The position numbers and the translations under genes are program-made. DNA of 64,000 bases, from the NCBI GenBank assembly GCA_020628895.1, contig JAHDEM010000002.1, forward strand, positions 48,271-112,270, given 5' to 3'. The notes under the pieces are model-generated. The model had not been told where the DNA came from, did no database searches, and saw nothing but the letters and a program-made list of their open reading frames with translations. This document shows, one piece after another, positions 57,381 through 64,000 of the stretch (the stretch's first letter is position 1; every line of letters begins with the position of its first letter). Source of the DNA: Candidatus Endobugula sp. (GTDB taxonomy: Bacteria; Pseudomonadota; Gammaproteobacteria; Pseudomonadales; Cellvibrionaceae).

Positions 57381-57920
57381 CTAGTAGTCTATAGGTGTAA
57401 CATCAACTGCAATGCGGATTTGGTCGCCTGGGTGTGAGCTCATAACAGTGTTGTAGACTTTGCCGTGATATTTATAATCCACTTCATAGCCAGTGACTTG
57501 TTTCTCATGTCTAACCGAGTGGCTGACATGGCATACTTCTTCATTTTTTATATAACTACCTTGGTGTCGATGACCACGATTCAGGTCGCTAGCGATGGAA
57601 CCACCAAGTATGGCGCCAGCAACAGCGCCTACGCGTTTATTGCTTTTGTTATGTCCCAGTTCATTACCGATAGCTCCACCAATAAGTGCACCTACAATAT
57701 TAGGGGTAATAGAGCGATTTGATGAGCGTTGAACCACTCTCTGTTCTATATGACATTCTCGCTGAGGTTCTCTAATGGTGATCGTTTCGTAAATCGGTGA
57801 TACGTTCGTGACTGTAGCAAAGTCTGTATGGGAGCTAGCCGTTGTTTGCATGGAGCCAACCATTAGTCCAAATGAGAGTGCTATTGCGGTTATGTTTGTG
57901 TTTTTTAGTCCGGTGTTCAT
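57381..57920 (-). CDS. Glycine-zipper (2TM) outer-envelope protein
   Basis: 179 residues. A signal peptide is plausible (about 1-28, IALSFGLMVGSMQTTASS). The centre has the glycine-zipper repeat NIVGALIGGAIGNELG and GAVAGAILGGSIASDL, typical of the 17-kDa surface antigen/SlyB-like group. A YEVDYKYHGKVYNTVMSSHPGDQIRI tail follows. It would be periplasmic or outer-membrane associated. No lipobox cysteine is seen. It is transcribed in line with the PepSY gene, 81 bases apart. Confidence 0.85.
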   Translation of the reverse strand: MNTGLKNTNITAIALSFGLMVGSMQTTASSHTDFATVTNVSPIYETITIREPQRECHIEQRVVQRSSNRSITPNIVGALIGGAIGNELGHNKSNKRVGAVAGAILGGSIASDLNRGHRHQGSYIKNEEVCHVSHSVRHEKQVTGYEVDYKYHGKVYNTVMSSHPGDQIRIAVDVTPIDY

Positions 57921-57998
57921 GGTTATATCTCCACTATCATGTTTTATGTTGTAAGTAGAATAGTGTTTTGAACATGAACTGAAGCTGAAGATTATGCA

Positions 57999-58268
57999 CT
58001 AGGGCCTGTTCACACTAATTTTATAGCGCCTGTTGTGACTAAAAGAGCACCAATCAAGGCGCGAGGACCGAGTTTAGTGGGCCTAAATGAGCGACGAGCA
58101 ACGCCGAGTGGTGCTCTTTTAGCCGCAACCCGAAGGGCTAGCGCCATTTTCTCGCCCAACTGCGTTGGCATTCGTTGATGTATGCCCAATACATGACACT
58201 CATGCCGTCTTGTTGGACAAAAAAATGACTGCTAGCAGACGTTATAAAATTAGTGTGAACAGGCCCTA
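57999..58268. mobile_element. MITE-like element, family A copy 2 (perfect 25-bp ends, CTAG flanks)
   Basis: Ends agggcctgttcacactaatt and its exact complement bound the element, and CTAG stands at both sides as in copy 1. The internal stem 58039-58051 with 58110-58122 is a perfect 13-bp pair. The core gcgacgagcaacgccgagtgg is nearly the same as in copy 1. No coding frame. The 488-base gap between the glycine-zipper gene and proA is mostly this element; the remaining 140 bases before proA show nothing else clear. Confidence 0.85.
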
Positions 58269-58408
58269 GCCCGTCATTTTGTGTTATTTGTCGATCATCA
58301 TGAAAGTTTTCCTGACTTTGCCCCTATTTTGCCCACCTTTTGCGCACTCTTGTACTTCAATCACGTATAATGCACGGCTTATTTGTTAGGAATGAAGAAG
58401 TTACCATC

Positions 58409-59665
58409 ATGAATGTTAAAGAATATATGCAACAGCTAGGACAGCAGGCTCGATCAGCCTCCCGTACTATTGCAGCAGCCAATACAGGACTTAAGAATGC
58501 CGCGTTATTAGCAATAGCTGATGCACTCAATAGCAACCGAGAAGCATTGCTAGCGGCAAATGCTCAGGATATGAGTAAAGGGCAAGAAAATGGCTTAGAC
58601 GATGCTCTGTTGGACCGATTAAAAGTCGATCATAAAGGTATCGATTCAATGATCGAAGGTCTTCAGCAGGTAGCGGCATTGCCTGATCCTTGTGGTGAAG
58701 TCAGTGATATGAAGTATCGCCCTAGTGGCATTCAAGTGGGAAAAATGCGTGTCCCTTTAGGGGTCGTTGGCATTATTTATGAGTCACGCCCTAATGTGAC
58801 CATCGATGCTGCCAGTTTATGCCTTAAGTCAGGCAATGCGACGATTTTACGTGGTGGTAAAGAGGCTTTGCACTCCAACCAAGCTATTGCGCAGTCTGTT
58901 CAGCAAGGCTTGGAGCAGGTTGGTTTACCTGCGAATGTTGTGCAGGTGGTTGAAACAACCGATCGCGAAGCCGTCGCAGAACTGATTACCATGAGCGAGT
59001 ACATTGATGTGATTGTTCCCCGAGGCGGAAAAGGCCTGATCGAACGTATCTCAAATGATGCCAAGGTGTCAGTGATCAAGCATCTTGATGGCATCTGTCA
59101 TGTCTATATTGATGATCAAGCAGATATGGACAAAGCATTTAATATTGCGTTGAATGCAAAAACTCACCGTTATGGTGTTTGTAATGCGATGGAAACACTA
59201 TTAATCGCTCAATCGGTTGCGCAGACCATATTGCCACGATTGGCCGACGCTTACATCGATAAAGGGGTTGAATTGCGAGGTTGTGAACAATCTTGTGCTA
59301 TTGATTCTCGTCTTGTGTTAGCGACAGCTGAGGATTGGGCAACAGAATATCTAGCACCTATATTATCCATTCGTGTTGTTGCCGATATGTACGAAGCGAT
59401 AGACCATATTGCACAGTACAGTTCTGCTCATACAGAATCTATTGTGACCGAAAATATTACTAAAGCTCGGCAGTTTATGACTTTGGTGGATTCTAGTTCA
59501 GTCATGGTGAATGCGTCCACTCGCTTCGCTGATGGTTTTGAGTATGGTTTAGGTGCAGAAATTGGTATATCGACGGATAAGATCCATGCTCGTGGGCCTG
59601 TAGGGCTAGAAGGGTTAACATCACAAAAATGGGTTGTCTTTGGCGATGGACATATTCGTGAATAG
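58409..59665 (+). CDS. proA: Gamma-glutamyl phosphate reductase
   Basis: 418 residues from ATG 58409, with GAAGAAG nine bases upstream; the longer frame adds 23 unconserved residues. ProA reduces glutamyl phosphate to the semialdehyde in proline synthesis. [17 protein letters not shown], the catalytic Cys in [13 protein letters not shown], and [28 protein letters not shown] are diagnostic. It precedes nadD by 25 bases, as in Pseudomonas. Confidence 0.97.
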   Translation: MNVKEYMQQLGQQARSASRTIAAANTGLKNAALLAIADALNSNREALLAANAQDMSKGQENGLDDALLDRLKVDHKGIDSMIEGLQQVAALPDPCGEVSDMKYRPSGIQVGKMRVPLGVVGIIYESRPNVTIDAASLCLKSGNATILRGGKEALHSNQAIAQSVQQGLEQVGLPANVVQVVETTDREAVAELITMSEYIDVIVPRGGKGLIERISNDAKVSVIKHLDGICHVYIDDQADMDKAFNIALNAKTHRYGVCNAMETLLIAQSVAQTILPRLADAYIDKGVELRGCEQSCAIDSRLVLATAEDWATEYLAPILSIRVVADMYEAIDHIAQYSSAHTESIVTENITKARQFMTLVDSSSVMVNASTRFADGFEYGLGAEIGISTDKIHARGPVGLEGLTSQKWVVFGDGHIRE

Positions 59666-59690
59666 ACCTGCACTTTAGATTTATGCGCAT

Positions 59691-60323
59691 ATGAAAGTCA
59701 TCGGTATTTTTGGCGGTACTTTTGATCCGGTTCATAACGGCCATCTGCAGATGGCTGTTGAGGCTAAACAGTCGTTATCGCTAGATGAAGTGCGTTTAAT
59801 ACCCTGTCATCAGCCTCCTCACCGTGACATGCCAACCCTGACCAGTTTGCAACGCCTGCATTTATTATCGCTAGCGATTAGAGAATATGAAGGTCTAGTG
59901 GTTGATGATCGTGAACTGCAACAAGACCAAACGTCTTACACGATCAAAACGCTACACCTGTTGCGTGAAGAGTTTGGTGACCAAGCTAGTCTTGTGTTGA
60001 TGATGGGCGCTGATGCATTCTCTGGGTTAGATACGTGGTATCAATGGCAATCATTACGCGAGCTTGCGCATATTGTTGTTATGTCGCGGCCAGATAGTCC
60101 ATTACCGACCAATGAAACTCTGCTTTCTTGGATGCAAGAGCCTGATGAGAGAAACATTGTTCACGATCAACCTGCAGGTGGGTTTGTGTTATTGCAGCAG
60201 AGCTTATTACCTATTTCATCTACGCAGGTGCGAGCGGAGTTAAAAAAGGGGAGGGGGAGTCAGCAGATCCCCGAAAGTGTTGCTCGATATATTAAAGAAC
60301 AGCGACTATATACTGGTAAGTAG
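59691..60323 (+). CDS. nadD: Nicotinate-nucleotide adenylyltransferase
   Basis: 210 residues. NadD joins ATP to nicotinate mononucleotide in NAD synthesis. GGTFDPVHNGHL is the nucleotide-transferase HxGH site and PISSTQVR the second ATP motif; GADAFSGLDTWYQW and VVMSRPD are family blocks. Normal length. Confidence 0.96.
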   Translation: MKVIGIFGGTFDPVHNGHLQMAVEAKQSLSLDEVRLIPCHQPPHRDMPTLTSLQRLHLLSLAIREYEGLVVDDRELQQDQTSYTIKTLHLLREEFGDQASLVLMMGADAFSGLDTWYQWQSLRELAHIVVMSRPDSPLPTNETLLSWMQEPDERNIVHDQPAGGFVLLQQSLLPISSTQVRAELKKGRGSQQIPESVARYIKEQRLYTGK

Positions 60324-60402
60324 ATAAATATTGTCTACTTTATGATGATAAATGATGGCTTATCTTGTCATAAGATAATTCGATATGAAAACAGGAAACA
60401 AA

Positions 60403-60768
60403 ATGAAAGATGAAACTGGCCGTTTAGCGGTAGAGGCTTTAGAAGATTTAAAAGGCCAAGATATTGTGGTGCTGGACGTGACTACACTAAGTGATGTGAT
60501 GGACGATATGATAGTGGTCACAGGAACATCCAACAGACATGTTAAATCACTGGCTTCTAATGTGGTCGATGAGTTAAAAAAACAAGGCCATAAGCCTATT
60601 GGTGTTGAAGGGTTGGATGCGGCTGATTGGGTTCTGGTCGATTATGGAACCGTGGTGGTACATGTTATGTTGCCGCAAACTCGTGATTTTTATGACCTTG
60701 AGAAACTATGGACTCCCATGGGGCGCGAAGAAAGTGGCCAAGAAAGCAGCGACCATTATCGTCACTAA
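60403..60768 (+). CDS. rsfS: Ribosomal silencing factor RsfS
   Basis: 121 residues from ATG 60403, with AGGAA six bases upstream; ATG 60385 would add six residues. RsfS binds L14 and stops 70S joining in starvation. DMIVVTGTSNRHVKSLA and GLDAADWVLVDYGTVVVHVM with FYDLEKLW are diagnostic. It is located before rlmH as is standard. Confidence 0.95.
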   Translation: MKDETGRLAVEALEDLKGQDIVVLDVTTLSDVMDDMIVVTGTSNRHVKSLASNVVDELKKQGHKPIGVEGLDAADWVLVDYGTVVVHVMLPQTRDFYDLEKLWTPMGREESGQESSDHYRH

Positions 60769-60786
60769 ACGGGTGCCTTAAATATT

Positions 60787-61254
60787 ATGCGAGTGCGTAT
60801 CATTGCTGTTGGTACAAAAATGCCTAGCTGGGTGCTTGAGGCGAGCGAGGATTATCTTAAACGCTTCCCTCGTGAATGGAGTGTCGAGTTTGTAGAAATT
60901 CCGCTGGGGCATCGTAAGAAACCACAGGATATTGCCCAGGCGATCACCAAAGAAGGCGAGCAAATGTTGGCAGCCATTGATTCGAGAGAAAGAGTGATCG
61001 CCTTAGATGTTAAGGGCAAAAGTTGGAGTACCCCTCAGTTAGCACAGCAAATGGAAGCTTGGCAGATGGACGGTAGAAATATTGCGCTACTGGTTGGCGG
61101 GCCCGATGGGTTGTCCGAATCTTGTTTGCAAAGAGCGGACATGAAGTGGTCTTTATCGGCTTTAACCTTGCCTCATCCTTTAGTGCGTGTATTATTAGCA
61201 GAGCAGTTATATCGTGGCTGGACAATATTGAAAAATCATCCATATCATAAATAA
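60787..61254 (+). CDS. rlmH: 23S rRNA (pseudouridine-1915-N3) methyltransferase RlmH
   Basis: 155 residues, the exact family length. RlmH methylates pseudouridine 1915 of 23S rRNA with SAM. The trefoil-knot region is [10 protein letters not shown] and the C-terminal [33 protein letters not shown] is the signature. Confidence 0.97.
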   Translation: MRVRIIAVGTKMPSWVLEASEDYLKRFPREWSVEFVEIPLGHRKKPQDIAQAITKEGEQMLAAIDSRERVIALDVKGKSWSTPQLAQQMEAWQMDGRNIALLVGGPDGLSESCLQRADMKWSLSALTLPHPLVRVLLAEQLYRGWTILKNHPYHK

Positions 61255-61348
61255 TAACAATAAGTGATGGTTTGGTTATTGTGCACTCATGATGACTACA
61301 TCATACAATAACAGTGATTCTAACATTGCGGCTTAGTACTGAATAATC

Positions 61349-63247
61349 ATGCGTGAATTAGAGCATTTTAAAGACCATCACCGTGAAGCTAATATATTTA
61401 CTGCTCGTGTAATTATTACCTTTCTGATTGTTCTGTGCATGTTAGGTATATTGATTACTCGTTATTACAGTTTGCAAGTCGTTAATCACGAAAACTATGC
61501 TACCCAATCGGATAAAAACCGAGTACTGGTGCAAACGATTCACCCCAAACGCGGGCTTATTCTCGATACTAATGGACAATTATTAGCTGATAATCGCCCC
61601 AGTTATACTGTATCGCTGACCCCTGAAAATGTTTCTGATCTTGAAATAACCATCGAATTGATAAGAGAGCTTATTGACGTCAGTGATGATGATGTGGCGA
61701 CTTTTCGTAAAGCGCTTAAAAGTGGTCGTCGCCCTTATCAAGCGGTTCCTCTGCGATATCGATTAAACGAGACAGAAATTGCCCGCATTGCTGTCAATGA
61801 GTACCGTTTGCCTGGTGTGGAAGTTGAGGCTCAGCTGGTACGCAGTTATCCGCAACCTTTTTTATTTGCGCATACCGTTGGTTATGTCGGAAAAATTAAT
61901 GACAGAGAGTGGCAAAAATTTACAGAAGAAGAGCAAGAGCGTTACAAAGGTTTACAAACTATCGGCAAAATTGGTTTAGAAAAATATTATGAAGATGAAC
62001 TGTTTGGGGAAACAGGCTTTCAGCATGTAGAGATTAATGCGCGTATGAGAGTACTTCGGACCTTAGAGAGAGAGCCTCCTGTTCCTGGTAAAGACTTACA
62101 TTTGCATATAGATCAGCGTTTACAGGAGACAGCCCTTGAAGCAATGAATGGCCGCCGTGGCGCTGTTGTGGCGATTGATGTAAAAACAGGAGGCATACTG
62201 ACTATGCTCAGTACGCCGACTTATGATACTAACCTCTTTGTAACAGGTATTAGTCACCGAGATTACAATGCATTAACCGGTAGCCTAGATTTGCCGCTAT
62301 TTGACCGCACTATTCAGGGAAGCTATCCACCAGCCTCCACTATCAAACCTGCTCTGGGGCTAGCGGGTTTAGATTCCAAGTCTATATCCATAGAGCATCG
62401 TATTTTTGATCCGGGTTACTATAAACTCGAAAATGACGAGCGCTTATACCGAGACTGGAAGCGCACAGGCCATGGTTGGGTGAACTTGCATAAAGCCATT
62501 GTTCAGTCCTCAGATACTTTTTTTTATGATATGGCTTACCGTACAGGCATTGATAATTTACATGAATACGGGAAACTGTTTGGTTTAGGAGATTATACGG
62601 ATATCGATATTCCCAACGAAAGAAAGGGGCTGTGGCCTTCAAGACAATGGAAACAGAATACCAGAGGTTTACCATGGTTTCCCGGAGACACCCTAAATGT
62701 TGGGATAGGTCAGGGGGATGCATTGGCTACACCATTGCAGTTAGCGGTCATGACATCGACACTAGCTAACAGGGGTGTTCGTCATCAGCCTCATCTGGTG
62801 AAAATGTTAGGAGACCAACCTATCGAGCCCAATGTGGTGTCGATTACCACTAACATCAGTGACCGTCACTGGGATGCTATTCACAAAGCCATGTATGATG
62901 TTGTTCATGCTGCCAATGGTACTGGCCGACGAATTGGTCAGAACATCGCTTACAAAATGGCAGGTAAAACCGGCACCGCGCAGGTGGTTGGTATTAAGCA
63001 AGGCGAAAAGTATGACTCTGAAGCACTTAAAGAGAGACATCGCGACCATGCTCTATTTGTTGGTTTTGCTCCTTTCGATGATCCACAAATTGCTGTTGCG
63101 GTGATTGTTGAAAATGGTGAAGCCGGTTCCTCTGCGGCGGCTCCTGTTGCGCGTAAATTATTTGATGCCCATTTGCTAGGGGAATATACCTCTCTTGCTC
63201 CAGGTAAAAGTGCTCGGGCTATTGTTGATAATGGGGTACATCGTTAA
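61349..63247 (+). CDS. mrdA: Penicillin-binding protein 2 (elongation transpeptidase)
   Basis: 632 residues. One membrane segment (about 20-42) is followed by a dimerisation domain and the transpeptidase. The active-site serine is S330 in PPASTIKP, the second motif is SSD in VQSSDTFFYD, and KTGTAQ is near residue 540. It works with RodA in the elongasome to make lateral wall. Its stop overlaps the rodA start (TAATG). Confidence 0.97.
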   Translation: MRELEHFKDHHREANIFTARVIITFLIVLCMLGILITRYYSLQVVNHENYATQSDKNRVLVQTIHPKRGLILDTNGQLLADNRPSYTVSLTPENVSDLEITIELIRELIDVSDDDVATFRKALKSGRRPYQAVPLRYRLNETEIARIAVNEYRLPGVEVEAQLVRSYPQPFLFAHTVGYVGKINDREWQKFTEEEQERYKGLQTIGKIGLEKYYEDELFGETGFQHVEINARMRVLRTLEREPPVPGKDLHLHIDQRLQETALEAMNGRRGAVVAIDVKTGGILTMLSTPTYDTNLFVTGISHRDYNALTGSLDLPLFDRTIQGSYPPASTIKPALGLAGLDSKSISIEHRIFDPGYYKLENDERLYRDWKRTGHGWVNLHKAIVQSSDTFFYDMAYRTGIDNLHEYGKLFGLGDYTDIDIPNERKGLWPSRQWKQNTRGLPWFPGDTLNVGIGQGDALATPLQLAVMTSTLANRGVRHQPHLVKMLGDQPIEPNVVSITTNISDRHWDAIHKAMYDVVHAANGTGRRIGQNIAYKMAGKTGTAQVVGIKQGEKYDSEALKERHRDHALFVGFAPFDDPQIAVAVIVENGEAGSSAAAPVARKLFDAHLLGEYTSLAPGKSARAIVDNGVHR

Positions 63248-64000
63248 TGTCTTCGGTAAGGCAACAAGACTTTATTAGGCGTATGCCTGAAGCGAGTTCA
63301 GACTTGCGCCAGCGCAGAAGTTTATGGAATGTTATCCACATTGATCCTTTGCTGCTGTTTCTCTTGCTGGTATTAACGATCAGTGGGCTATGGGTTTTAT
63401 ATAGCGCGAGTGAGGGCAATATGCGTATGGTGCAGCGCCAAGGCATCTTTTTTATGATTGCCTATATTGCCATGTTTGCTGTCGCGCAAATTCGACTATC
63501 TCTGGTCGCTCGATGGTCCATTTTTTTGTATCTTGCCGGGGTGGCACTATTAATTGCGGTCTTAGTTGTTGGCGTTGGTGCTAAAGGTGCACAGCGATGG
63601 TTAAGCTTAGGCGGGTTTCGCTTTCAGCCTTCCGAAATAATGAAGCTGGCAATGCCAATTGCTATCGCAGCGTATTTATCCAGTAAAACCTTACCTCCTC
63701 GATTCAAGCATGTGTTCTGGTCTTTGGTCTTTGTCATTATTCCAACGGTATTAATTATTCGTCAGCCAGATTTGGGCACATCTATACTGGTGGCTGTCTC
63801 CGGATTGATTGTCTTGTTTTATTCAGGATTGAGTTGGCGTTATATCGTATCAGCCATTACTTTAGTGTGTTTGAGTATTTGGCCTATGTGGAATTATGTA
63901 TTAAGGGATTATCAGCGTCAGCGAGTACTTACTTTATTTGATCCGGAGTCAGATCCACAAGGCGCAGGTTGGAATATTATCCAATCAAAAACGGCTATTG
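63247..64000 (+). CDS. rodA: Rod-shape-determining peptidoglycan polymerase RodA (3' end outside window)
   Basis: The frame opens with ATG at 63247, overlapping the mrdA stop, and is open to the window end (about 251 residues). Several membrane segments and the blocks GAKGAQRWLSLGGFRFQPSEIMKLAMP and RQPDLGTSILV are typical SEDS family sequence. RodA polymerises lipid II together with PBP2. The N-terminus carries about 40 residues before the first membrane segment. Confidence 0.95.
   Translation, partial: MSSVRQQDFIRRMPEASSDLRQRRSLWNVIHIDPLLLFLLLVLTISGLWVLYSASEGNMRMVQRQGIFFMIAYIAMFAVAQIRLSLVARWSIFLYLAGVALLIAVLVVGVGAKGAQRWLSLGGFRFQPSEIMKLAMPIAIAAYLSSKTLPPRFKHVFWSLVFVIIPTVLIIRQPDLGTSILVAVSGLIVLFYSGLSWRYIVSAITLVCLSIWPMWNYVLRDYQRQRVLTLFDPESDPQGAGWNIIQSKTAI

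Noticed and set aside
1..64000. CRISPR array, prophage or complete insertion sequence
   Set aside because: No regularly spaced repeats, phage structural genes or transposase genes were seen.

Overview
The window is a gammaproteobacterial chromosome segment of moderate to low GC. The gene order points to the Pseudomonadales/Cellvibrionales side of the class. Blocks rimP-nusA-infB-rbfA-truB-rpsO-pnp, dksA-gluQ-cbrX-cbrA-cbrB-(sRNA)-pcnB-folK-panB and proA-nadD-rsfS-rlmH-mrdA-rodA are kept largely as in Pseudomonas. Accessory genes and small palindromic mobile elements interrupt them. I cannot name the genus. No rRNA, tRNA, CRISPR array, prophage or complete IS was found.

Layout. 1-914: 3' end of a GMC oxidoreductase. 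915-10539: translation, transcription and RNA-decay operon (RimP, NusA, IF2, RbfA, TruB, S15, PNPase), with two palindromic repeats flanking rpsO. 10766-14228: membrane-anchored di-haem RoxA/fatty-acid-dioxygenase-like cytochrome followed by a P450. 14365-17221: SDR, divergent LysR regulator, RarD-type permease. 17358-20741 (minus): panB, deoxynucleoside kinase, folK, pcnB. 20742-21378: no protein gene, but on the minus strand a sigma54-type promoter followed by A-rich AANAANAA tracts, the expected place and look of a CrcZ-type Hfq/Crc-sequestering RNA. 21379-27886 (minus): cbrB, cbrA, cbrX, a MITE, gluQ, dksA. 28147-34848: sfsA, htpX, a TfoX-C protein, a VanY-type peptidase, cysE, an unknown protein, tpx, an AlkC-like glycosylase. 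34931-41184: AraC/GyrI regulator, nhaA, two small proteins, a HAD phosphatase, an ABC exporter, a UPF0303 protein. 41230-48859: ROK regulator, glucokinase, inorganic pyrophosphatase, a second MITE type, two tandem divergent HD-GYP proteins, PPi-dependent phosphofructokinase. 49015-54779: mpl, ubiX, SelW-like protein, RND/MMPL exporter with an acidic DEFA repeat, mtgA. 54780-57920 (minus): PhoPQ-like two-component pair, a PepSY protein, a glycine-zipper protein. 57999-58268: second copy of the first MITE. 58409-64000: proA, nadD, rsfS, rlmH, mrdA and the start of rodA.

How the parts connect. CbrA/CbrB probably activates the adjacent small RNA, which would relieve catabolite repression. The ROK-glk pair and the PPi-PFK with its neighbouring pyrophosphatase are central sugar-metabolism genes, but a link to CbrAB is only inferred. 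The strongest candidates for new biology are the CrcZ-like RNA, the di-haem/P450 pair, and two repeat families: one with covarying stems, and one whose hairpin sits in the pnp leader.
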